Below are positions 9,345 through 16,611 of a stretch of DNA of 64,000 nucleotides, in pieces (positions within the stretch are counted from its first letter, which is position 1; every line of letters begins with the position of its first letter). This DNA is from an uncultured Desulfosarcina sp. (GTDB lineage: Bacteria; Desulfobacterota; Desulfobacteria; Desulfobacterales; Desulfosarcinaceae). Position numbers and translations under genes: made by a program. The notes under the pieces are model-generated. The model searched no databases and was not told where the DNA came from. It saw nothing but the letters and a program-made list of their open reading frames with translations. Location of the stretch: the NCBI RefSeq assembly GCF_963668215.1, contig NZ_OY764190.1, positions 2,914,001 to 2,978,000 of the forward strand, written 5' to 3'.

Positions 9345-10117
9345 TGCCCGTCTCCATAGCCAAGGGGCAGGTTGTCGATCAGCCGCACACCGCCGCAATG
9401 AATCGCCGCGCAGCGGCGGCCGTTGAAATCCTGCACATAATCCACTTCAAAACCGTCCGCTTCGAGCAGCCTGGCGACCTCTTCGACGGGTGCCGGCGTG
9501 GCCAACAGCCGGGGAAATGCAGCGGCCTTGCGGCGGTGGCCCTGGGACAAATTAAAATTTCGCGAACTTAACGCCAGATTGTCGGTCTCGCGAACCGTGG
9601 GACAGGCCACAATCGTCACGGGCATGAAAAAAGCATCCACCATCCCCTTGACCAACTGGAGCTGCTGCCAGTCCTTTTCGCCAAAATATGCCCTCTTGGG
9701 CCGGGCCAGATGAAACAGCTTCATGACCACACTGAGAACACCGTCAAAGTGCCCCGGACGATGCGCACCGCACAAAAGACGGCTGACCTCATCCTCGGTG
9801 ACCCGGTAGCGGTAATCGTCCGGATAAAGGTCGCCATATTCGGGTGAGAATATGGCATCCACCCCTTCGGCCTCGCAAAGCCGGCAATCCGCGTCGAATG
9901 TGTTCGGATAATTCTCCAGGTCGCTTTGATCGTTGAATTGGGTGGGGTTGACAAACAGGCTGATGGTGCAAATGTCGTTTTCCCGCCGGCAGCGTTGAAT
10001 CAGGGATCGATGTCCGGCATGGAGGGCTCCCATGGTGGGAACCAACCCCACCTGCTTTTGGGGGTCAATCGAATCACGCCATACTTGCCAGGCACGGATA
10101 CTGGTCAGGATCTCCAT
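9341..10117 (-). CDS. panC: Pantoate-beta-alanine ligase
   Basis: 258-residue pantothenate synthetase joining pantoate and beta-alanine with ATP. Diagnostic motifs are intact: VPTMGALHAGHRSL (HIGH-type ATP site), FVNPTQFN, RPGHFDGVLSVVMKLF, FGEKDWQQL and LALSSRN. The residue usually Gly in DGLALSSRN is Asn here. It is shorter than the ~280-residue norm because the C-terminal dimer domain is trimmed. The start follows GGGAGG at a good distance. It overlaps coaX by 4 bp. With panD destroyed next door, beta-alanine must come from elsewhere if the enzyme is used. A panB gene is not in the window. Confidence 0.9.
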   Translation of the reverse strand: MEILTSIRAWQVWRDSIDPQKQVGLVPTMGALHAGHRSLIQRCRRENDICTISLFVNPTQFNDQSDLENYPNTFDADCRLCEAEGVDAIFSPEYGDLYPDDYRYRVTEDEVSRLLCGAHRPGHFDGVLSVVMKLFHLARPKRAYFGEKDWQQLQLVKGMVDAFFMPVTIVACPTVRETDNLALSSRNFNLSQGHRRKAAAFPRLLATPAPVEEVARLLEADGFEVDYVQDFNGRRCAAIHCGGVRLIDNLPLGYGDGQ

Positions 10118-10710
10118 TATTTACCTCCCTGGTTGGTATAAACCAATCCGGTTTTTTGGCTGTCAACACAAACAGTCAATGGATAATGTTCAAAAATGGA
10201 CGAGGCCGGGTGCGCAAGAGTGTTGGAATGGGAGCGCACAAAAATGGAAAATCGGCGGGAGGTTTACGGCAGAAGTGTAAAAAAGTTGCGGTACTTGTCT
10301 CATGGATCAAGTCCTTTTCTCAACGGTAAAGGGGTTAACGGCAAGTCTTTCTTTTCGAAAGCACCGGTCGCCGTCCGGTATGCGGATCAGCGCCGAAGCG
10401 ATCGCCCATGGCAAGCGTGTTTAGCTCAGTAGTTCGGATGCAAGTATACTCGGTGGCACATTGCTCACCGGTAAGAACGAACCCAAAGAAAAACGTTGCC
10501 CTGATCGGCAGATCTGGCACACCAAAGCACAGCCTTCTCATTTTTGTCAAGAGCGATGTCCAAAGCAATCGCTTTTAAGAACCGTATCGTTGCCCTGGCA
10601 TCATGCTGGGGCGAATAATGAATATTTAAGATCCGACCAGCCGACCCTCATGCCCCATGTCCCCCGGCAATGTCGCACACATGAAATAATTGTTTTACAT
10701 TAAAAAATTA
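10118..10710. other. Intergenic region without recognised gene
   Basis: About 590 bp between panC and the DUF2975 gene. Short open frames exist on both strands, but none has a convincing start, ribosome site or familiar protein. The middle looks like degraded sequence of mixed composition, and the right end becomes AT-rich toward the downstream promoter. Confidence 0.5.
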
Positions 10711-10737
10711 TTGACAAACAGTCATTATATATTTTAT
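10711..10737 (+). promoter_or_regulatory. Putative promoter with AACAGTCATTATATAT word
   Basis: A perfect -35 hexamer TTGACA (10711-10716) is followed about 15 bp later by the AT-rich -10-like TTTTAT, 52 bp before the chosen start of the DUF2975 gene. The spacer contains AACAGTCATTATATAT (10717-10732), which recurs with one mismatch in the modA promoter region at 13675-13690. Confidence 0.4.
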
Positions 10738-10788
10738 CCGAACATATACAGCCCGTTTGATTTCCAACCTTTTCTATCGGAGGTCACT

Positions 10789-11331
10789 TTGGACAATTTA
10801 TCAAAGATCAAAAAACTCAGTAAAGGATTCTACCTGCTCCTTTCAGTCATTCTGTTTCTGGTGCCGCTGTATTATGTTCTCTATTGGCTGCTGATCAACC
10901 ATCTACCGGAAACGCTGATCACCGTAAATACGATTTCCGCGCCACTGATTTCCAACAACCTACCGATACAGCTTCAGTTTGCAGGATTTTTCGTGAGCTT
11001 GCTCCCGCTCTCCGCCCTGACATACGGCCTGGTTAATATTCGTAAAATCTTCTCTTTTTATAAAATAGGCATAATTTTTTCCTTCGAACACGTCAGCCTC
11101 TTCAAGAAGACTGCCAAAGCGCTCCTATTGTGGGTCGTTCTTTCAATCGTCTACGAATCCGCTAAAAGTGTCCTTTTCACAATAGGCAACCCACCTGGCA
11201 GTCGTGTCATCAACGTGGGGCTCGGTTCGTCGGAAATCACTACGCTCATAGTGGGTGGAATCGTATTTTTAATCGCGTGGGTGATGGATGAAGGACGTGC
11301 CCTGACCGAAGAAAACGAACTTACCGTATAG
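10789..11331 (+). CDS. DUF2975 membrane protein
   Basis: 180-residue membrane protein with four hydrophobic segments. I place the start at TTG 10789 because GGAGGT lies 4 bp upstream. The longer frame from 10690 has no ribosome site and would read through the promoter. DUF2975 marks: a mid-protein loop with an IFSFEHVSLFKKTAKALL-like pattern, and the C-terminal signature EGRALTEENELTV. In this family a small XRE regulator normally follows, as here 11 bp downstream. The pair probably works together, with the membrane protein influencing the regulator. The function is unknown. Confidence 0.8.
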   Translation: MDNLSKIKKLSKGFYLLLSVILFLVPLYYVLYWLLINHLPETLITVNTISAPLISNNLPIQLQFAGFFVSLLPLSALTYGLVNIRKIFSFYKIGIIFSFEHVSLFKKTAKALLLWVVLSIVYESAKSVLFTIGNPPGSRVINVGLGSSEITTLIVGGIVFLIAWVMDEGRALTEENELTV

Positions 11332-11342
11332 CCGGAGTCATT

Positions 11343-11546
11343 ATGTCGATCATTGTAAAATTAGATGTGGTCCTGGCAATGCGAAAAATGAAATCGATGG
11401 AACTCGCAAAATTGATCGGGATCACGGAACAGAATTTGTCGATCTTAAAGACGGGGAAAGCAAAGGCGATCCGTCTGTCCACACTTGATGCAATATGCAA
11501 CCATCTTGATTGCCAACCGGGAGATATTCTGGAATATAAAAAATAA
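11343..11546 (+). CDS. Small XRE/Cro-type regulator (YozG-like)
   Basis: 67-residue protein that is almost wholly a helix-turn-helix domain: LAKLIGITEQNLSILKTGK is the HTH core, followed by the typical RLSTLDAICNHLDCQPGDIL ending of the YozG/Cro-like group. It sits 11 bp behind the DUF2975 gene and 15 bp before the GyrI-like gene, so the three are probably one transcript. It is a likely autoregulator of this cassette. Confidence 0.88.
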   Translation: MSIIVKLDVVLAMRKMKSMELAKLIGITEQNLSILKTGKAKAIRLSTLDAICNHLDCQPGDILEYKK

Positions 11547-11561
11547 ACGGAAGGAGAGAAA

Positions 11562-12131
11562 ATGAAGGCAGTCAAGCAATACCTGATCCAGCCGGTTCTC
11601 AAGTTCTTGATTCGGAAAAACCTTGTTGCGGAACCGAAAGTCGTCGATCTCGAAGAGAGGCAATGCATTGGCTATAAAATTACCACGACGTTCAAGGACA
11701 ATCAAAAAAAAAGGGATATCCCTCCTTTTTATCACGAGGTATACGACAACGATAAGCTAGGCGCCCTGAGACAGGACAACGACGATAACATGTACTGCAT
11801 TTTCGATATCCACGAAAATGGCCGGGATTTTGACTACTATGTAACGGTGGAAAATAAAAAAGGCATCAGCGACGAGAACCATGCGCATGTCACCTTGCCC
11901 CGAGGCAAGTATGTTCAGGTAGAATTCATGAAGCGGAACCACGGCGCTGCGGCCCTGATCGTCGGTTACACCAAGAAAATCTGGATCGAAATCAATGGCT
12001 ATAAGGAGCGCAATTGCCCGATCTTCATTTTGTACGACGAAAGGTTCCACAATAACTACCGGAAATATGGATGCGAGGGAGACAATTACCTTGGCGACCC
12101 CTTGGCCGTATTGCATATTCCGGTGGAATAA
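11562..12131 (+). CDS. GyrI-like/AraC effector-binding domain protein
   Basis: 189-residue stand-alone effector-binding protein with no DNA-binding domain. The fold is suggested by the opening CIGYKITTTF, then IPPFYHEVY, the mid-strand MYCIFDIHE with DYYVTVE, and the C-terminal IFILYDERF. GyrI-like proteins bind small amphipathic or cationic ligands, and some sequester or hydrolyse toxic compounds. A good AAGGAG precedes the ATG. As the third gene of the DUF2975-XRE cassette it may be the ligand-responsive part. No ligand can be inferred. It converges with the next gene on the minus strand. Confidence 0.7.
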   Translation: MKAVKQYLIQPVLKFLIRKNLVAEPKVVDLEERQCIGYKITTTFKDNQKKRDIPPFYHEVYDNDKLGALRQDNDDNMYCIFDIHENGRDFDYYVTVENKKGISDENHAHVTLPRGKYVQVEFMKRNHGAAALIVGYTKKIWIEINGYKERNCPIFILYDERFHNNYRKYGCEGDNYLGDPLAVLHIPVE

Positions 12132-12197
12132 TGCTGGGCGACTTCTCTATTTTCCGTATACTTTTTGCCTGGCCTGTGTTGTGTCGATGGCAGGCCG

Positions 12198-13322
12198 TCA
12201 GCAGCTGACGATCACCTTCCCGGTGTCCGAAGATTCATAGCCTGGAAGATTGTCGATCTCCTCCCGAAAGGCTCTGGACTGCAAAATATCCAAGAAGACT
12301 TTTACCGCCTGATGTTCCATCAGGTCTCCGGGAATCACGAGATCGCAGCGTACGACCGAGATGTGGACAAAGTCCAGGCCGTATGCCGCAGCGATCACGC
12401 GCAATCCCAACGCGGCATCGGCGGTCCCATGCAAAACACGCAGGGCACCTTCGCTGTGGCTGGCGACCTGATCGTCAAAGCCCCGAACCGCTTCCGGCGG
12501 GATACCCTCCCGGGCCAGACAATCATTTAACAGCGACCGCAGGGCGGCGCCCGGTTCCCGGTTGACCAGCCTTACATCCTCGCGGGCCAGGTCCGCTGCG
12601 CCGCGGATGTTCCGCGGATTGCCGCCGGCGACCATCAGGCCCTCCTCGAATGTGGAAAACCCGATGACAACCCCGTTGAAGTCGCCCAGGATACGGCGGG
12701 CAAACGAAACGTTCGCCTCGGTTTTACCCGTGTTGTGCATATGGGTGCCAGCAATGTGGCTGTGGCCATGGGAAAGGGCTTCCAGGGCGCGCTGGCTGGA
12801 AGCAAAGCGGCACAAAAGGTCGGCCTGTCCGCGTGACCGGGCGACATGCCCGCCGAGGATTTCAAAGGCGGGGTCGCAGCCCATCAGCAGGATTTTTTTT
12901 TCGAGGGCCGCTTGGGGCTGCAGCCAGCGGAAGCGGCCTTCCTGCTTAAGGAGGAGGCCGTCGGCGGGCAGCATGTATTCGCGGAATTCATTGTTGCCGG
13001 TCAGGGGGAAGCCGATCAGTTTTCCACGGACCCTGGCCAGGGCCAGCCGGGTATCGCTCTCCGGAGACGCTTGGCCGATGAGGGTTATCGGGGGAGCTTC
13101 GGGCGGTTCGTCCAGGGAAAAAATGTCCTCGACGCGGCATTCCAGGATGGCGGCCAGACGCAGGCCAATGGCGGTGTTGGGCAGGTAACGGCCCGACTCG
13201 ATATCGTAGATCGCCTGCCGCTGGATCCCGATGCGCTCGGCCAACTGGGTCTGGGTCAGCCCTTTGGCAAGACGCAGGGCTTTCAAGTGGCTGATGATGC
13301 GGTGGGCGGCGTTTTTTGTCAT
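12198..13322 (-). CDS. XRE regulator fused to a PBP-type ligand-binding domain
   Basis: 374-residue transcription factor. Residues ~10-65 are an XRE helix-turn-helix (GLTQTQLAERIGIQRQAIYD). Residues ~170-365 resemble the periplasmic-binding-protein-like domain found in molybdate-linked regulators, with the marks SHGHSHIAGTHMH and ASHSEGALRVLHGTADAALGLR. The ATG at 13322 has AGGGGAA upstream. The gene is divergent from modABC, with 488 bp between the starts, which makes it the obvious candidate to sense molybdate (or a related cofactor) and control modABC. That role is inference from domain and position. Confidence 0.8.
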   Translation of the reverse strand: MTKNAAHRIISHLKALRLAKGLTQTQLAERIGIQRQAIYDIESGRYLPNTAIGLRLAAILECRVEDIFSLDEPPEAPPITLIGQASPESDTRLALARVRGKLIGFPLTGNNEFREYMLPADGLLLKQEGRFRWLQPQAALEKKILLMGCDPAFEILGGHVARSRGQADLLCRFASSQRALEALSHGHSHIAGTHMHNTGKTEANVSFARRILGDFNGVVIGFSTFEEGLMVAGGNPRNIRGAADLAREDVRLVNREPGAALRSLLNDCLAREGIPPEAVRGFDDQVASHSEGALRVLHGTADAALGLRVIAAAYGLDFVHISVVRCDLVIPGDLMEHQAVKVFLDILQSRAFREEIDNLPGYESSDTGKVIVSC

Positions 13323-13663
13323 GGATTCCCCTGAATCGGCTGGCGAATCGTTGTGATGTCTGCTGTTGACGTCAAAAACCATATCGAATCACAGCCGTGA
13401 ATGCAACCAGCCCCCGCAAATACACCGGAAAGGACAAGATATTTTGGTAATCAATGCGTCGATGTTCGAAAACGGTCCCATGGCCGGAACGGAAACGGAA
13501 GGTCCGCTGCAAACGACATTTTTGAAGATTTGTTTAACACTTTTGAAACCTGTGTCGTCCTCATCCGGCTGAAATTTTTTCGAATGAATTTTATATCTGT
13601 TTATAAATAAGACGTTTAGAGAAATATGTTCGCCTTGGCACCTTCTATGCTCCGATATAAGTG

Positions 13664-13691
13664 TTGACGGCAAAAACAGTCATAATATATC
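13664..13691 (+). promoter_or_regulatory. Putative modA promoter
   Basis: TTGACG (13664-13669) and TATATC (13686-13691) are spaced by 16 bp, about 120 bp upstream of the modA start. Between and over them lies AACAGTCATAATATAT (13675-13690), near-identical to a word in the promoter at 10.7 kb. The rest of the 488-bp divergent region (13323-13810) shows no gene. The long leader may carry control signals, but I could not recognise a known riboswitch in it. Confidence 0.4.
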
Positions 13692-13810
13692 AAAAGGTAC
13701 GTTGTAAACGTCATTTTTATGATGGCAGACCGTATACGCCGTCGAGCCGGAGAGTTTTTGCCATTAAAACCCGGAGCGACTCTGAAAATCCAATTTTACG
13801 GAGGAAAACG

Positions 13811-14620
13811 ATGCTGAAACAGACGATGAGACAGATGGTTGCAATCAAGCTTATGGTGGTGGGGATGATGGCAGCGCTCCTGATTTTAATTACGGCGGGA
13901 GCCGGCACCGCCCTGGCCGCTGCCGATACGGTTATGGTGTTTGCCGCTGCATCGACGACCAATGCGGTGACCGAGATCGGCGAGATCTTCATCAAGCAGA
14001 ATCCGGAGCGCTTCGTACCTTCTTTCGCCTCCTCTTCCACCCTGGCCAAACAGATCGAAAACGGTGCGCCGGCGGACGTTTACATTTCGGCCAACAAAAA
14101 GTGGATGGACTACCTCGAACAGAAGCAGATGATCGAGCCCGGCACCCGGTTCGATCTATTGAGCAATCGCATTGTGCTCATCGTCCCGGCCGACAGCTCC
14201 GTAGGCGAAGTCGTGATCGGACCGGGCGTTGACCTGCTGCCGCTCATCGGTGACGGCCGCCTGTCCATGGGTGATCCCGACCATGTTCCGGCCGGTATAT
14301 ACGGCAAAAAGGCCTTCGAAAGTTTAGGGGTCTGGAAGACCATCGAAAGCCATGTGGCCCGTTCCAAGGATGTTCGCGCCGCACTGGCGCTGGTGGAGCG
14401 GGGGGAAGCCCCGCTTGGCCAGGTGTATGCCACGGATGCCGCCATTTCGGACAAGGTGCGGGTGGCGGGCGTCTTTCCTGAAAGCAGTCATCCGCCGATT
14501 GTCTATCCCGTGGCCATCGTCGCCGGGAAGCGATCCCCGGCAGCGGATCGTTTCGTGAAGCTGCTGCAATCCCCGGAAGCCAAGGCGGTATTCGAAAAAT
14601 ACGGTTTCTCGGTGCGCTGA
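13811..14620 (+). CDS. modA: Molybdate ABC transporter, substrate-binding protein
   Basis: 269-residue periplasmic molybdate-binding protein. The ATG at 13811 follows GGAGGAAAACG and gives a signal peptide ending at ALAAA. ModA marks: VFAAASTTNAV at the mature N-terminus, FASSSTLAKQIENGAPADVYISA (first half of the oxyanion site), GDPDHVPAGIYGK, and GQVYATDA near the C-terminus. The TGA overlaps the modB ATG by one base (TGATG). It is a second Mo-type importer about 9 kb from wtpABC. Confidence 0.95.
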   Translation: MLKQTMRQMVAIKLMVVGMMAALLILITAGAGTALAAADTVMVFAAASTTNAVTEIGEIFIKQNPERFVPSFASSSTLAKQIENGAPADVYISANKKWMDYLEQKQMIEPGTRFDLLSNRIVLIVPADSSVGEVVIGPGVDLLPLIGDGRLSMGDPDHVPAGIYGKKAFESLGVWKTIESHVARSKDVRAALALVERGEAPLGQVYATDAAISDKVRVAGVFPESSHPPIVYPVAIVAGKRSPAADRFVKLLQSPEAKAVFEKYGFSVR

Positions 14621-15318
14621 TGCCGGGATGGACGCTTTCGCCCGTTGAAATCGACGCGCTTATGCTGAGCCTGTGGGTGTCCTTCTGGGCCGTGGCCGGC
14701 AGTCTGCCCTTTGGTGTTCTATTGGCCTGGCTGCTGGCCCGTTTCGAATTTCCGGGAAAAGCGCTTCTCGACGGGCTGATTCATCTGCCCCTGGTGCTTC
14801 CGCCCGTGGTGATCGGCTATCTTCTTCTGGTGGGCTTCGGACGGCGGGGACTGTTTGGCGCCTGGCTTCATGATCTGACCGGGATTACTTTGGCCTTCAA
14901 CTGGAAGGGGGCCGCAGTGGCGGCCGCCGTCATGGCCTTTCCCCTGATGGTGCGCGCCGTTCGGCTGTCCATCGAAAGCGTGGACCGGGGCATCGAGTCC
15001 GCCGCACGGACGTTGGGCGCCGGCCCTGTGAGGGTTTTCTTCACGGTGACGCTGCCCCTGGTCACGCCGGGGATACTGACCGGCCTGATTCTGGCCTTCG
15101 CCCGCAGCCTGGGGGAATTCGGGGCCACGATTACCTTCGTTTCCAACATCAAGGGGGAAACCCAGACCCTGCCCCTGGCCCTTTACACCCTGACCCAGAT
15201 GCCCGGCGGGGAGGTCGGGGCCATGCGCCTTTGCTGCATCTCCATCGTCATCGCCATGGTGGCCCTGGTGGCCTCGGAAGGCCTGGCCCGCCGGTTTGCC
15301 GCCTACATTAAAGGATAA
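14620..15318 (+). CDS. modB: Molybdate ABC transporter, permease
   Basis: 232-residue inner-membrane permease with five to six hydrophobic segments. It shows the typical ModB opening (DALMLSLWVSFWAV), the HLPLVLPPVVIGYLLL helix and the EAA loop AARTLGAGPVRVFFTVTLPL, followed by RSLGEFGATITF. The start overlaps the modA stop by one base, and modC begins 3 bp after its stop. Confidence 0.95.
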   Translation: MPGWTLSPVEIDALMLSLWVSFWAVAGSLPFGVLLAWLLARFEFPGKALLDGLIHLPLVLPPVVIGYLLLVGFGRRGLFGAWLHDLTGITLAFNWKGAAVAAAVMAFPLMVRAVRLSIESVDRGIESAARTLGAGPVRVFFTVTLPLVTPGILTGLILAFARSLGEFGATITFVSNIKGETQTLPLALYTLTQMPGGEVGAMRLCCISIVIAMVALVASEGLARRFAAYIKG

Positions 15319-15321
15319 CTC

Positions 15322-16062
15322 ATGCTGGACATGCACGTCATCAGGCAGCAGGGCGATTTTCGGGTCGACGTGGCCTTTTCTTCCCCGAACGGCGTCGTCA
15401 CCGCCCTGTTCGGACGCTCGGGCGCCGGCAAGACATCGGTGGTCAATATGGTGGCCGGCTTGGTGCGTCCAGACCAGGGGCATATCGTCGTCAACGGCCG
15501 GACGCTGTTCGATGCTGCCAAAGGCTGCCACATTCCCCCTGAGAAACGGCGTATGGGTTACATCTTCCAGGATGGCCGCCTGTTTCCCCATTTATCGGTG
15601 AAAGCCAATCTGACCTACGGCATGCGCCTGACCCCGCCCGCCGATCGCTATGTCGCCCTGGACGACGTGGTGGACCTGCTGGGCATCGGCCACCTGCTCC
15701 ATCGGCGTCCGGCCAAGCTCTCGGGCGGAGAGAAACAGCGGGTCGCCATCGGCCGGGCATTGCTGACGAGTCCTTCCCTGCTGCTCATGGATGAGCCCCT
15801 GGCCTCTCTGGACGGCATCCGCAAGGCCGAAGTGCTGCCCTTTTTGTCGCGGCTGTGCGAAGAACTGTCGACGCCCATCCTGTATGTCAGCCACTCAATG
15901 GAAGAAGTGCTCAAGCTGGCGGACACGCTGGTACTGCTGGATCAGGGCCGGGTGGCCGCCGCCGGGCCTATCGGGGATCTCATGAATCGGCCCGACCTGC
16001 AGCAGTTGACCGGAGCCGCCGAATGTTATCCCGGACCGGTTCATGAAACTGAGCCAATCTAA
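15322..16062 (+). CDS. modC: Molybdate ABC transporter, ATPase lacking the MOP domain
   Basis: 246-residue ATPase. Walker A GRSGAGKTS, Q-loop IFQDGRLFPHLS, signature LSGGEKQRVAIG, Walker B LLLMDEP and the switch His in YVSHSM are all present. Usual ModC proteins are about 350 residues and end in a MOP (molybdate-sensing) domain. This one stops about 20 residues after the linker PDLQQLTG, so the MOP domain is missing. Regulation by bound molybdate at the ATPase would be lost, and sensing may fall to the XRE-PBP regulator. I see no MOP-coding remnant before the convergent gene at 16198. Confidence 0.92.
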   Translation: MLDMHVIRQQGDFRVDVAFSSPNGVVTALFGRSGAGKTSVVNMVAGLVRPDQGHIVVNGRTLFDAAKGCHIPPEKRRMGYIFQDGRLFPHLSVKANLTYGMRLTPPADRYVALDDVVDLLGIGHLLHRRPAKLSGGEKQRVAIGRALLTSPSLLLMDEPLASLDGIRKAEVLPFLSRLCEELSTPILYVSHSMEEVLKLADTLVLLDQGRVAAAGPIGDLMNRPDLQQLTGAAECYPGPVHETEPI

Positions 16063-16113
16063 ATATGAATTATCCCATGGCGGGGAGACGTTTTGTGCCC
16101 AAGGAGCGTAGGC

Positions 16114-16128
16114 GCGGCTTCCAGCCGC
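16114..16128. repeat. Short GC hairpin between convergent genes
   Basis: gcggct (16114-16119) and agccgc (16123-16128) form a tight hairpin with a 3-nt loop, inside a stretch reading gcgtaggcgcggcttccagc. It lies 52 bp after modC and 70 bp before the end of the receiver fragment. It resembles dispersed REP-type hairpins and may act as a weak bidirectional terminator. Confidence 0.35.
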
Positions 16129-16197
16129 AATACGATTGGACTTCATCTGGCAGGTATGAAGTTCCCATTCCGGAGAATGAGAACCAGGCATCGGGCG

Positions 16198-16611
16198 TTA
16201 TCCTTCGAGGACTTCCTTCATTTTTGCGGACAGCTCCGCTATTCGATAGGGCTTCTGGATAAACCGTTTCAGGCCCAGTGCGGCGGCCTTTTGCCGATCA
16301 TGATCCGCCATGAATCCCGATGACAACAGAACTTTTACACCGGGATCGATCTTTCTGATGCGCTCGAAGACTTCCAGGCCCGACATTCGCGGCATGGACA
16401 GATCCAAAAGCACCCCCTGGATGCGGTCGTGTTCACGTCGATAGATCTCCACGCCTGTTTCACCGTCCTGGGCGCAGAAGACCTCATAGCCGCACGCTTC
16501 GAGCATGCCGCGGGCAATATGAAGCAGGGCTGTTTCATCATCGACAGCGAGAATTCCGGCGCTACCGACGACGATGCTCGGGGCGCTGGATTCTTCTATC
16601 CGGTCTGCCGC
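16198..16611 (-). pseudogene. Receiver domain cut from its hybrid kinase by an in-frame stop
   Basis: The frame directly after the TAA (16612-16614) of the kinase gene continues open for 137 codons and encodes a complete receiver. It has GILAVDDE at the start, the acceptor Asp in VLLDLSMPRMSG, SSGF, and the Lys in FIQKPYR. There is no start codon before the acidic pocket. The first Met (16506) lies inside the domain, after VDDE. It is in the same frame as the kinase, so the simplest reading is a hybrid kinase of about 742 residues split by one nonsense codon. Read-through would restore it. A sequencing error is possible. Confidence 0.8.

Noticed and set aside
10415..10460. tRNA-like string tttagctcagtagttcgg
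   Set aside because: It resembles a D-arm, but the matching gagc stem half, anticodon arm and T-arm (GGTTCRA) are absent.
12171..12196. ggcctg/caggcc inverted repeat as a terminator between convergent genes
   Set aside because: The arms are only 6 bp with a 14-nt loop and there is no U-run on either strand.
13692..13810. Possible molybdenum-cofactor riboswitch in the modA leader
   Set aside because: The leader is long enough, but I could not match the conserved stems by eye. A covariance-model search would be needed to claim it.
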